Shown here piece by piece: positions 24,660-36,465 of a stretch of DNA of 64,000 nucleotides (position 1 is the first letter of the stretch; each line of letters starts with the position of its first letter). The DNA comes from Nageia nagi. Lineage: Eukaryota; Pinophyta. The stretch is from positions 160,828,001 through 160,892,000 of the forward strand of contig JBITNC010000001.1 of assembly GCA_050084985.1 (NCBI GenBank), in the 5' to 3' direction. The translations under genes were made by a program, and so were the position numbers. The notes under the pieces were generated by a model. The model saw nothing but the letters and a program-made list of their open reading frames with translations, ran no database searches and was not told the origin of the DNA.

Positions 24660-25440
24660 ACGAAAATGCCAGGTATGGAACCCAATGTTGTAGTCCATAA
24701 TATTATTACTCATCTAGACATGAAGCCTCTCAAACAAAAGCCTAGAAGAGTCAATCTCATAAAGTTTATTTATATTAAAGAGGAGATTCAAAAAAATTTA
24801 AATGCTAAGTTCATCCATTATATTGATTATCCTTAATGGGTGTCTAATATGGTCCCTTTCAGTAAGCCCACGGATCACCTTAGAGTTTGCACACATTTCA
24901 GAATCTTAATGCAACTTGCTCAAAAGATGACTTTCCATTGCCCAACATAAACACTCTAGTTGATAATATGGTAGGTTACAAGATGTTATCCCTCATGGAT
25001 GGCTTCTTGAGCTATAATTAGATTTTGCTCACCCTAGATGATCAACATAAGAATGCTTTCATGATACCTTTGGGGACTTACTATTACAACGTTATGCCTT
25101 TTAGACTCAAAAATGCTAGTGCCACCTTTAGAGTGCCATGACTTATGTCTTTCATGACATGATGCATGACATCATGGAGGAATATGTGGATGATTTATTA
25201 TCCAAATATAGAATAAAGGATCAACACTGGAAAGTCTTAGAGAACGTCTTCCAAAGGTTACCTAAGCATAATATCAAATTTAATCCTAGGAAGTATGTGT
25301 TTGATGTCACATCAGGTAAGTTACTAGGATTCATTATTTCCAAGAGAGGCATAAAGGTCGACCCTAAGAAGGTCACAACTATCTCTAGTATGCCTTTTCC
25401 ACTTGACATAAAAACCTTAAGGAGTCTTTAGGGAAAAATT
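24660..25440 (+). pseudogene. Reverse transcriptase of the gypsy element
   Basis: The frame starts with MPGMEPNVVVHNI (the usual pre-RT linker). It continues with SNMVPFSKPTDHLRVC, then MLSLMDGFLSYN (the first catalytic Asp within LMDGF) and AFMIPLGTYYYNVMPFRLKNASATF. Then come FHDMMHDIMEEYVDDLL, with an intact YVDD catalytic box at about 25,183, and LGFIISKRGIKVDPKK. At least two frameshifts occur, near 24,900 and 25,130. Stops at SL*GKI*AIEWF are both TAG at expected Gln positions. The enzyme would copy element RNA to DNA in the particle. Confidence 0.9.
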
Positions 25441-25499
25441 TAGGCTATTGAATGGTTTATATCTCAACTATCTGACAAGTATCATACATTTAATGAGCT

Positions 25500-25770
25500 C
25501 CTTAAGAAAGGTGTAAAATTTGGTTGAAATCAGGGTTGTCAAAAGGCCTTTGATAACATTAAACATTACTTACTCAAGCCTCTAGTTCTCATTCCACCTA
25601 GATATGGTGTCCCCTTTCACTTATATCTTTTGACCACTAACTTGACCCTAGGAGTCATGCTAGCACATAAAAATGATCAAGAAAAGGAGCAAGCTATATA
25701 TTATTTTAGTTGTACACTTTCTACAACTGATCCCAAAATTTCCAACTTTATTGATACCCATATCATATTT
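25500..25770 (+). pseudogene. N-terminal part of RNase H domain
   Basis: GCQKAFDNIKHYLLKPLVLI, then PPRYGVPFHLYLLTTNLTLG and YYFSCTLSTTDPKI are the RT connection and the start of the RNase H domain. FG*NQGCQ shows a TGA where Trp is usual. The domain stops at about 25,770. The second half, with its remaining catalytic residues, is absent because of a deletion that joins it in frame to integrase. Confidence 0.8.
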
Positions 25771-26470
25771 TGTTGTGGCATCCCACATAAAATTATATCA
25801 GATAATGGGACACCATTCAAGAATCAGCATGTTAGAGCACTGTGCAATGGTTACCATATTTAGCATTCCTTCTCTACATCATACAACCCTTAGGGTAACA
25901 AATATTTTGAAGCATCTAATAAAACCATTATCATAATTCTAAATAACATGGTCAATGATAACCATAAAAATTGGTATGAATGCCTTCCCTATGCTTTTTG
26001 GGCTTATCGCACCAACATTAGGACACCCATAGGAGCTACCTTATTATCATTAGTCTATGGTGTCGAACTAGTCATACCCCTTGGGATAGAAATCTTGTCC
26101 CTTAGAGTTCAATTACAAGACCTCATTCTAGATGAGGAGGCTAGGAAGGCTCGATTAGACCAGCTAACCCTCCTATATGAATGATGGATTAATGCCATAC
26201 AACATCATAAGGTTTATTAGGAGTGATTGAAGTGAATATATAATAAAAATGTTTATCCCAAAGAGTTTAAAATTGGTTACTTAGAACTTAAGGAAAATTA
26301 GCAATAGTCACATCTTGAGAGGTCTTTACAAGATAAGTTTGCATCAAATTGGTTAGGGCCTTATATCATCAAGCAAAAATTTGGTATAGGTGCTTATCAT
26401 TTAGTAGATCTATAGGGTCAAGAGGAGATGGAGCCTATTGACATCCTTCATCTTCATCCATTCTACATTT
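25771..26470 (+). pseudogene. Integrase of the gypsy element, N-terminally deleted
   Basis: The sequence resumes at CGIPHKIISDNGTPFKN, which holds the second catalytic Asp of the DDE core. It continues through WYECLPYAFWAYRTNIRTPI and ARKARLDQLTLLYE to the C-terminal NWLGPYIIKQKFGIGAYHLV and the closing PIDILHLHPFYI. The zinc-binding HHCC module and the first catalytic Asp are missing. Stops again look like CAG to TAG (DL*GQEEM) and CGA to TGA. Confidence 0.9.
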
Positions 26471-29150
26471 AGTTTGCCTTGCCTTGTTTATTTATCTTTG
26501 GTTTTTCAACTTAGTTCATTTATGTTTGAATTTATCTTGTCATCTTGGCTTTGTTGTTGTAGAATGTTATCTTGATCTAGTAACCCATTTATCTACCCTA
26601 AGTGTTGAGGGATGGATTATGTCCATTCACTTCCTTGAGCTTAGGTGTGTGTACCATTTATTTTATTTTACCTTTTTTGGGTTCATAGAGGCCACTAGTC
26701 ACTCATCTCCCTATCATGCATCAATCCTTGTATCATCATGTTGTTTCTATCTTTTGGTCATCACCTTGAAATTATCATTCTGTTTACCTATTCTTTATCC
26801 TCATATGAGTCGAGGTTGTTGGACATTATCTTTGGCTTGTGATGAAGCAAGTACAATCTTGGACATGCATGGAAGTTAGCCCCAAAACAATTGAATCAAA
26901 CCAAGTTATTTGTATTTATTGGCATTTTATCTTATTTTTCATACATTCATTATTTTTATTTATCTTGGTTATTGTGTCAAGTCCTTTATATTCCACTCAT
27001 GCAAGGACCCCATCCTTGATATGTCCACATGTCCAACTATGTCACTTGTCACCACACATGATCTATGAATTCCTAATGAGGATACAACCACTTGCGTCTC
27101 AATCACCATATCGATCCTCCCGATAAATCGCTCCCTTAGGATTGATCATAGGCTATAGACTATCATGGTTTCTGAGGGAAATATCCTACAACCTTGATGT
27201 GACTTGTGATAATGATGGACTTGAGTCAATTTAGAGATGTGATCATTTTTTTCCTTGTTTTATCTGTGTTTATCTCTTTTATGGTCATTTTGATATCTCA
27301 TTTATTGTCATTTGTGCTTTTGTTACATTTTTTTTGCTTTCATGTTTTGCGATTGGTTATTTTGCCAAAATTCAATTTTATTTACCTTTCATAAATTGAT
27401 CTAACCTTGACTATTTAAAACACAAATAGTTTCATTAACTTCATGTTACTTTTGGTGTCACTAGAAAGTTAGTTTCATTCATTTTCGATCACATCTTGCT
27501 TATTTGTTTCTAATTTGAAGTTGACCCTTCATACTTGTGCGTGTGATCACCTTAGCATGTCAAACTAGGTCACATTATCATATCAACTTGTAATTTGTTC
27601 CTATTTTATCTCCTTATACCTTATTATGTCTTATCATATCATTTGAAGTTGTTTCATCATCATTTCATCAACCATTTTAATTCAGGGATAAAGGTCCTAA
27701 AATTTGACCCTTGTAAAAATTGGCTATTTGATTTTTCATTTTGGTTGATCAAAAGAAGTCTATTTTAGATATGTCTTTTTCTCTTATTTTATCGATATAA
27801 ATGTGATCATACCATCAATTTTCATAGCCTAACTTCATCGTTTGGTCAATTTTTATGAGTCATTTTGAAGGCTAGTCATAACAACACACTTTCAATGAGC
27901 ACTAAAGGGTTGTCACCCTAGTCTAGGTAGTCTTTTGTTTCAATTTTGAAAATAGGTCAAATTACCTCCTTTTTCAAACTATTTGATCCTACATTTAGAT
28001 TATACAACCATTTATCATATCATCAATACCATTTGTCAAATCATCAACATGGTCATTTGTTATTATCCATCAAATTTCAAAAAATTTCACTTTTTCACAA
28101 GTGTCATTTTTGCTTTGTTTCAATTTTGGTCCAATTTGGTTGTATTTTGGTGATGTCTTGGTTTAGTTTGTGATTATGTTTATCATGATTAGCATAAGTT
28201 GAGTCTATCAAAGGGCATCTCTTCCACATGCTCTTGCCTTATTTTACGTGCCCTCATGATAAAATTCGAACAAAATTTAAACATCCCTGCAATATTTTGC
28301 CTTGTGTTTTTTTGCTTTTAATGTTTAGTTCTTTATTAGGAATTTGTTTATCTTGTTTTGTAAGTTATTTATCACATTTTCATATTTCATTTTATTTTAC
28401 ATCATTATTTTAGAGTTTATTTTGGGTTCAATCCTTTTATTTGTGATCATGTGTTTGGTTTTGTTCATGTTTTGAAGACTTATTCATTATCTTATTCTTT
28501 GTCATTGTTCATTATGGATATTTTATGTTTGTTTCTAAATAATTTTTTTTGTGTCTATCATTATATTTATTCTTTTGTGTGTTTAAACATACAAGTTCAT
28601 TTACCCATTTGATACAAGTCCATTTTTAGGTCTTTCTTTTAGGTTCATTTTTGAATTTTTTTTATCATTATTCATTTAAATTCGTTTAAGGTCCTTTTAA
28701 ATTCCTTTTAGGTGTTCATTTTAAGGTTTATTTTAAGTTTTTTTAGGTTCATGTAATGTTGTTTACATGCATCCATCATTCACATTCATATCATATAAAT
28801 AAGTATAATATATACATTCATCCATAGCATTAAATATACAAGCATATAGGTCAAAAGGGAGTCATCATTTATCATATCAATGTCAAAATAAGTACATCCA
28901 TTGTAGGTCACATATACATAAAATAAATACATGCATAAATATCCATCATAAAGTGTGATCATATAAGTCAATGTTAATGTACATATACATGTGAGTGTAT
29001 CAAACTACCTATACAACATCATCACATGCACAATGACACCAAAAACATCCATGTCTACCTATCCACACCCCTATGGTGTGCTATCACCCTATCTCTTGTG
29101 TTGAATAAGGGGAGTGTTCATCCCCTTCTATCCCTCTACCTACATCTCTA
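26471..29150 (+). other. 3' spacer of the gypsy element, T-rich
   Basis: About 2.7 kb with no support for a protein. It is dominated by TTCATTTT- and TTTATTT-like words. The open frames at 26,484-26,879 and 28,228-28,413 are hydrophobic by composition only. Long non-coding spacers after pol are usual in Tat/Ogre-type elements. Confidence 0.55.
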
Positions 29151-29159
29151 TCAGGCTAC

Positions 29160-31020
29160 TCTCTCTCTCTCATGGCCTTGCTCTGACTAGTTGAGGGTGG
29201 TGACCTAAAAAATTGCCCAATGACTTGAGAAATGGCTCATCTAACAAACCCACCTACATCTACCCCTATCTTGCCACCTACCTCCATCCATATCATCATG
29301 GTTATCTCTACTATGGATAGCACTAGATGTCATACTAAGTGCCTCTCACTACGATGGCTCCTTATCATGCTATGAGACATGCTCCTTGCTATCGATGCTA
29401 CCCTAAAGGTCTCTAAGAACTTAGTACTACTACTCATACCACCTCTACCATTTCTTGTATAGCTAATACTATGATCTTAGTAGCCTTTTTTGTATCTAAT
29501 TGCATCACTACTAGGTCCATCTAGGCTTGCATCTTGCCCACATATACCTACATTGCATCATGCTTTGCTTATTATTGTGCCATTTAGGGGTTGAGCTCTT
29601 GCATCTCAAACTCTAGGGTCTTTCCCCTTAGCTCCCCTCTCTTTGGCTCATTCCCCTTTTGCTCTAGCTATCCAAAATATCCTCCTCCATCCTTAAATAC
29701 TCCTCCTCCTCTCCATCACCCTAAGCATCATCCTTGACCTCCCTCCTCATCCTCTTTGATCTCCTCATTTGCCACCTCCTCAAAACTTGGATTGACTCCT
29801 CCCTCAAGGACCCATGGTTCTATGATGGGAGCTCCCCTCTACCTCTCCATGATGAGCCACACATGTAGCTAGGTCTACTATGGGGCCCACTAGGTATCAT
29901 ACTTAGGCATGGTGCCCACATCATCCACTATTGCTTTGATTAAAGATGCATTTGGCATCACATCTAGATTAATGTACACTAACCCTATCCTAATCGGGGC
30001 ATTTCTATCCACCCTACCATATAAAACTAGCTCTAGTGGCACAACATGAATCAATCCAATTGGTATTAAACCCACTTGAATTTGAATATCTCCATATCCC
30101 TAATGTGGTATCCCCTGATGTATCTCATCCTAAAGGCACATACCAGCTACATGACATCCTCCACCCATACTTTCCCTCCCTGATTGGGATGATGAATGAT
30201 GTCATAGGGAGGAATTCCTACAAGCATATCTATGTACCAATTTGTGTTATCCCTCATGAGGGCATCTCCTAGGCCTCTCCTTCTCATGCTCCCAACATCG
30301 AGCATATGGAAACTCTATCCCTACAATTAGGGAGATGTCCCATCATCTTCAACCTATGTATGTCTACTAAAAGTATGTTTTTCCTCCCAAGATGAATCTG
30401 CTCCCATGTCCATATTTAGAGTAGGAGTGAGGTGCTCACATCTCACTATCCTTTAGCTATTATGGTTAGCTCTTTGCAAGTTTGTACTAGTAATGCTAGC
30501 CCCTAAGAATAAACTATGCTCTCAAGCACCATCCTCCTCACTACCTCAACCATTTTTTTAAGGGAACTTGGGTTTTAAGGAATCTAGAAAAATGAAAGAT
30601 GATATCAATAACATGGCTATCACCTCTCTCTATTCGAGGCATCCCTAATGATACATCATATCAATGAGCACCTCACCATTGTTGAGGTCCCACATCCTAT
30701 ACCCCTCTCTGACATACATTTTGATGACCATCCTATCTATAGCCATTGTGACTTTCTCTCCCTTGAGCGACACTCATAATATCCAATAGATGTCCTTGAG
30801 AGTCACTATCATCTCCCTTGTTTGGAGAAGAAAAGTGCATCGATTAGGGACAAAGTGCTCCCTGAGAGATATCATGTAGGAAGTATCTCTGTTAATAGGG
30901 AGAATCTTGGCTTCTCCTATGATCCCTACAATCTTTATCCAATCCTAATTTTCTTGGGTCAGTACAACTCTCACCTCTATCTAGAGCAATCAAAATTCGT
31001 GCCTAAGTTTCATATAGCAT
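29160..31020 (-). pseudogene. Antisense plant mobile domain (PMD) gene inside the gypsy element
   Basis: Read on the minus strand from about 31,000, the frame gives DWIKIVGIIGEAKILPINRD. It then gives LREHFVPNRCTFLLQTREMI and VTLKDIYWIL, followed by VSLKGEKVTMAIDRM and YRMWDLNNGEV. Further on come RRMVLESIVYS, LALLVQTCKEL and IWTWEQIHLGRKN. These match, from memory, the plant mobile domain (aminotransferase-like PMD) signature: F-x-L-x-x-GEMT-x-TL-x-DI, then L-x-G-E-x-V, and later L-x-x-W-x-WE. The 3' end (29,600-29,800) encodes an acidic Glu-rich tail (DGEEEEYLRMEED). Many stops interrupt it. PMD proteins (MAIN/MAIL family) act in transposon silencing, and PMDs are also known in transposons. 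The exact borders are uncertain. Confidence 0.7.
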
Positions 31021-31029
31021 AAAGTTTGA

Positions 31030-32619
31030 TGTATTAGTCTTTTATTTGTTTATCATGTCTATTGCTAAGTTAGGAGTCTCTATGTCTATGTTAGTCCTAT
31101 GTGTCACCTAAGATATCTTTTTGCATTTAATCTAAGTCATATTTTCAATTCTTTTCTTCACTTTTCTTTATAACAAAATCATCCTCTTAATGGGTGACTA
31201 GATTAACCTAGTCATCTAGATATTAGATGACTTTGTAGGTCATCTAAATAATTTTTATAATCATCCTTCATAAAGAATGACCCTCCAAATTAGATCATTC
31301 AAGATTAAAATGATTTGTATAGTCTAAAAATTGAAAAAAATAACATTATCAAGAGGATAATTTCAAATTGCAAATCTACATAAAAATTAAAACTTACATA
31401 TTATACAATAAAATTGGCTACTCTTCTATAATATCATAAATTTACGATTGGTTTTCCATTTACTATTTTATTTGTCGGTATCCCCTTTGTTATGTTTAAA
31501 CATGATAGGAGGATTCTTTCATTGTTTATGCTACTGCCTAGTGTCTGCAATCATTTCTTGCATTTGTTTGTTTTATTTTATCCAACTATGATGAATGGCT
31601 ACAACCACCATTCTCAAAATTCTTTGTCTATTGAAAAAACCCTTGCAATGTAATGATTATTCATATTTTTTCTAATTTTATAAATTCTACTAGGTGAGAT
31701 TTTTGTCATTATGTTTACCAACATGTGTTACTCTCCCCTCGTTATCCATAATCTTGTTGTTTTAACTATTTAAATTCATCAACAAAAGAGAGAAACAATA
31801 ACAAGGGTTTTCTTTTAAGCCTATGTTAATACAATTGGGTTTCATTTCTTATAACTACATGTTTAATCCTATGCTAAGAAAGCATTTATTTAATCCATTG
31901 TTCAAAATATGATAGAAAAACAAATGCGAACTTGCAAAGTCAAAGCACCAAAATAGAGGGCTTTCAAGTGTTAGGTGACCTACCTTCTTGGGGGAAGTTC
32001 TTCCCCACTGGATTGACCTCCTCCTAGTTTTGGTGCCTCCATGTGGTCTCATAATTGATTAGATTCCTATCAATAATCAGCTCACTATTGATCAAATAAG
32101 TCTTTCTATATTATCATCCACTTTGTCAGTTTCTAAGAAATGATAAACTAGCAGGGTCATAGTAAATAGTCTCAAGCTCCACACAATCATAGTAAACAAC
32201 TTTCATAGTAATAGTGCTCTTTAAACACCAAAATCCAACAGTCAAAATGATTCACAATCAAGTCAATTTTATCTTTTTATTTTTCTTTTTAACCTTAATT
32301 GGATCATCCATATGATTCTTAAATGCCTAGATGATTTGATAAACCCTAGTCATATGGATGATCCTTAATCATTCAAATGATTTTCTTGGTCTATGTGGTA
32401 CTTTATAACACCTCTAGTCATGCTCATCATTTCTTGTTCTATTCAATCAAACCATCAAACATCTTATCTTATCATCCATCACACCTTCCCATTTAAGGGG
32501 GAGAAATTCACACATGATTTTAAACTAATCAAATTTTTGCATTTTAAAAGGTACATCATTGACATCATTAGGGGCATGTTAGATGTATGGTCAATCTTTC
32601 TTTCATCATGAATGTTCAC
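31030..32619 (+). other. Second spacer segment of the gypsy element
   Basis: No gene is supported. Short repeated words built on GATGATT and ATCATCC occur near 31,180-31,330 and 32,290-32,390. The frame at 31,855-32,052 (-) has no motif. Confidence 0.5.
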
Positions 32620-32890
32620 TAGATGATTATTATCTCGATATTATGGACTAGTAATAACATATTTTGACATCATCATGCCTAATATTGTCACTTTAAGTTG
32701 ACATGATAGATTGGCAATCATCATAATTTGACATCATCATGTTTGATATGGTCATTATAGCTCATCATGGTGGATTATCAATAAACACATTCTAACATCA
32801 CCATGTTTGATATTATCAGCTCAACATGATATGATTGATTTTTGATCAACATACTCAGATTTCATCATGTTTAGCTTAGTCATTCTTGTG
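32620..32890. repeat. Diverged tandem repeat, about 65-75 bp unit, inside the gypsy element
   Basis: Four copies share the words TTTGACATCATCATG and TTTGATATTGTCATT with changes. Tandem repeats near the 3' end are common in Tat/Ogre elements. Confidence 0.65.
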
Positions 32891-33433
32891 CAAGCATCAT
32901 ATGCTTGCATGCTATGATCCCATGCTTGGTAGGTATGTGTGTCTTGATCATTTCCCTTCAAATTCTAGGAAAAAGTAGATGTAGACACCCTTTAACTGTT
33001 GGAGCAAAGCAAAGATCATTCCCTTTAAGTATTGGGGAAAAAAAGAGATCATTTCATGTTCAATACTTAGATTAGATTAAATTAAAGTTTTGTTTTACTG
33101 TTATAATGGTCACTTGGTCTACATGTCATATTTTTATTACAAGTCCATTAGCATGAGATCCAATCCTTTCTTATATGACCTATCATCCATAAAAACTAGA
33201 CTTTATGGGATCCTCATGGTGCTCAATTTCATCTTATACAACCTATCATGTGCTAAAACCAAATAGGGATCGAGTGATTAGGATGATCTTATATGACCTT
33301 TCATGTATTGAAAATAGATCTCATCTTGATCATTTTGCTATCATATATCATTTATCATTATCAACTATCATTATCAGTTTACCATTTAACCTTGTACTTC
33401 TGTACTTAGCTTCTCACAGGTTTGAAGCTCACA

Positions 33434-33448
33434 ACAAAAAGGGGTAAC
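33434..33448 (+). other. Polypurine tract of the gypsy element
   Basis: ACAAAAAGGGGTAAC ends at the first base of the 3' LTR. The AAAAAGGGG core is the plus-strand primer expected at this position. Confidence 0.8.
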
Positions 33449-34558
33449 TATAAACACCTCCAAAATATGTTTTTAACCAAACTATTAGAGGACCTAATCA
33501 TTCTAAAGACTGTGTAACCATCCAAATGACTATGTAATCATTCAAATGATCTTGACTATTTATTTTTTAAAAAAAGTAGTTAGGACACCATTTTGCAGAT
33601 CTTCATAATTTTTCATAGAATTTCCTAAGTTTTCAAAGCAGTTATAGAGAAAAAAAGAGCATAAACAAGTAACATTGAGTACTCATCACCATTAGTTAGG
33701 ATTTTGCAAGAAATCCACCATGGAATAGCATTTGCAAGGTTATCTCACACCACCAACGGTGGATTGGAGGTATCTTTCTTGTGAATGAATTATGAACATA
33801 CATGAATGTATCTTGTTTGTGTGAGGGTTTTGTAGGTTTTGAAGAGTTGAAAGAATACCTGTATCCTTATTATATCATAGATTTTCTTATTTACATATGT
33901 TTGTGTGACATTTAAGGATTCCTTAGGCGAATATCATTTTATATTCAAATCATTATAAAGATCCATTATAATTGCATCTTTTGGTATATGTGAGCATACA
34001 TTCTTGATCATTGTAGCACTATCATTATGTAAATCATATTAAATATTGATTATGGCATAGATCTTGTGTTCATATCATTATCTTGATTATTTTTGGGTGT
34101 TGGCATGGTTTAATCTTAAATCATCCATAATTTATCATTTATTATCACTTGTCACCATTCTTGTCACATCATTTAGCATTTTTCAATATCATTTATTATT
34201 AAAAATAGGTAAATAGCATATCATATTGCATTTATGCATAATTTCTTATCTTCTTTCCATCCATTTGAATGTGTAAAAGGGAGTCTACTTTCTCTTTGAG
34301 CTAGGACTTGCCCTACTTGATTGGATATAAGTTCTTAAGGGCTTGTAGTTAGAGGCTTCCTTTTAACATAGTTTATTTTGTAGGATTCCCTAGACATATC
34401 AAGAACATTAAGAACAAGCCATTTCTCATCCTTGCCATGATCATTTGAGCACAAATATCAACTATAGAAAAGATTTAGTTAATAATCTTTTTATACCTTG
34501 AGGTTTTTTTGTAAATGGTACCCTAACCTCTTGTTTGAAGGATCTTTTGAGGTTTATA
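33449..34558 (+). repeat. 3' LTR of the gypsy element
   Basis: It begins TATAAACACC and ends GAGGTTTATA. Both terminal dinucleotides differ from TG...CA by transitions (TG to TA, CA to TA). It carries an extra block of about 65 bp around 34,190-34,255 relative to the 5' copy. Confidence 0.9.
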
Positions 34559-34563
34559 GATAG
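34559..34563. other. Target-site duplication GATAG (right)
   Basis: Identical to 17,018-17,022. Confidence 0.9.
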
Positions 34564-34770
34564 TCATTTGTTTTTGTGGGACTTAATAAGACTATTTCAG
34601 TGGGATAGTTGACTATTTATATGGGATAGTTGATTATTTATGTGGGATAGTCTATTACTGCAATGCAATAATAGAGTATTTCACTGAATTGTGATATGAT
34701 TATTTATGTATTATAGTCTATTACTATAATGAGATAGTTTACTATTTCTATGGGATAGTCAACTTATTTT
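34559..34770. repeat. 22-bp satellite array (right part)
   Basis: Continuation of the array at 16,485, with units such as GGGATAGTTGACTATTTATAT. The two parts were contiguous before the gypsy insertion. Confidence 0.85.
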
Positions 34771-36000
34771 CTAGGTCAAGAAAGTTATAATTTGCTATAG
34801 TTTTATTATTTTGAATAATTTTTTATCATCAACTAATGATCATTTCATACTTAGTAAGCACTAATCAAAATGAAATGAAACATGGATTCCATTCAACCTG
34901 AAAGCATGTATGGATCATTATTCGGTAATATATAAATCTTTGGGATCAACTTACATGTATATGAAAAGATCAAATTTAATGTTGATATAAATAATGGATG
35001 GCAATCAATTAACATTCAAAATTTTAATCACTACACATTCATTCATGATATGGTACTAGTACATATTCAAAATGGTGTACAACATTTACCACATTATAGT
35101 ATGGGTCTTCAAAAATAAATTGATAATCAATCTCAAGGTCTTTAGAAGATTACATTGTACACAAACATATTTTCTACTCCCTACTTCTATCTATATCTAT
35201 TTCTCTTTCTCTATCTAAATCTACATCAAAGCTATGTTTGCAAGCCTTTTTGGCTCTTAAAATTGGAGGAAAACTTGCATTCAACATGGATGGTAAAGAA
35301 CACCTTCTAACTGAAATTCGATCAACCAAATCTCTTGTACATTTAATACTTGATCATGTGATTTATGGCAGCCATTCCCTTAAATTGATCACATGTTGCC
35401 TTAAAAATTTGAGCCAAATATTGTAACAAAATATCACCTACTTCCAAGGATAAAGTGCATTCAACTAGCTCAATCAATTTACACTTTCTTAATGTTGTTC
35501 GTTTAACCTCTGCTTCACTCAATTTGGTATAAACATCACTTTTTCCTTCAACTTCACTAATGGTACGTTGTTCAACCTAGATTAATGAGTGTAATAAATA
35601 TTATTTTAGATTGATATAAACTCTACAAGACATAAAATTAAAATAATTTAAACATACATCAAGTGGATTCCTATCAATCTAGTTGTCCATACTAACATCT
35701 TGCCATTTAACAAGGTTCAATTAAGAAACATAAATAACTCACAAAAGCATATATTTAAAGTATTTTAAAAAATATAGTGAACAAAGTATAGAAAATATCT
35801 TATCCAAGTTCTAATTATATCTCCTTTTCTTGTATATTTTGTGGGTTCTTATCAATCGAGTACTCTATACTATCATTATGCCATCATTCTTGTTATTAAA
35901 CATTTGACATTAGCTACATACAAACAATAAATTAAGAATAACAAAAAAAAATTAAAAACATATAATCATATCATTTAAAAAAATATAGTGAAAAAGGGCA
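34771..36000. other. AT-rich DNA without a supported gene
   Basis: Nothing recognisable was found. The plus frame at 35,238-35,426 has no motif. The stretch may be the 3' end of the MULE unit that lies to the right on the minus strand; I did not find a terminal inverted repeat. Confidence 0.4.
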
Positions 36001-36465
36001 CTCACAAGTGTCTCATTTCTTAATCTTTCTCACATCAAGTTTACCTTTATCATATGTTTGCATAGGTATCCTTGTTGTGAAAAAGGGCACTCACACATTT
36101 TGAATTTGGGATTGATTTGAAAAACTCTATATGCCTTTCAATCATCACTTTGACTTTGAACCCATGCATGTGTTGGCTCGGTATGGTAAAAAGTGACATA
36201 GATATCTAATATTTTTTTTCCTTGCACCATAATAGATTCTCAATCTTTTCAACCCTTATGTTGTGGTAAAAACTATTTTCCTTAAAATTTTGTGTCCATA
36301 GTAATGAACATACACAATAGTTTTCAAATTATGAACAAGCCAATCAACCCTCCTATGAATTGCAATAAAAATAGATTTTAACCATACATACTTCAAATGT
36401 GAGTGGTATGATTCAATGGCTTGATTTGTTTCTTGGACAACATGGGGCATGGTATGACAACATTT

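Larger units (their letters stand above)
17023..34558 (+). mobile_element. Ty3/gypsy LTR retrotransposon, Tat/Ogre-like, 17.5 kb
   Basis: A complete but dead insertion. LTRs of 1,049 and 1,110 bp, a perfect GATAG target duplication and a polypurine tract define it. The order is LTR, candidate primer site, leader, gag, protease, RT, partial RNase H, integrase, a 7-kb 3' spacer with an antisense gene, then LTR. The order RT-RNase H-integrase places it in Ty3/gypsy. The large size, long spacer and antisense ORF suggest the Tat/Ogre lineage (inference). By eye the LTRs differ by roughly 5-15% in different stretches, so the insertion is old. All coding parts carry stops, most of them TAG or TGA where Gln or Arg is expected. 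Confidence 0.9.

Noticed and set aside
26484-27126. Hydrophobic plus-strand frames of 131 and 95 codons after gypsy pol
   Set aside because: T-rich composition alone gives Leu/Phe-rich peptides here. An envelope-like gene was considered, but there is no signal peptide, glycosylation pattern or coiled coil that I can support.
30036-31022. Plus-strand frames at 30,036-30,272 and 30,822-31,022
   Set aside because: They are shadows of the minus-strand PMD gene, whose motif order is clear.
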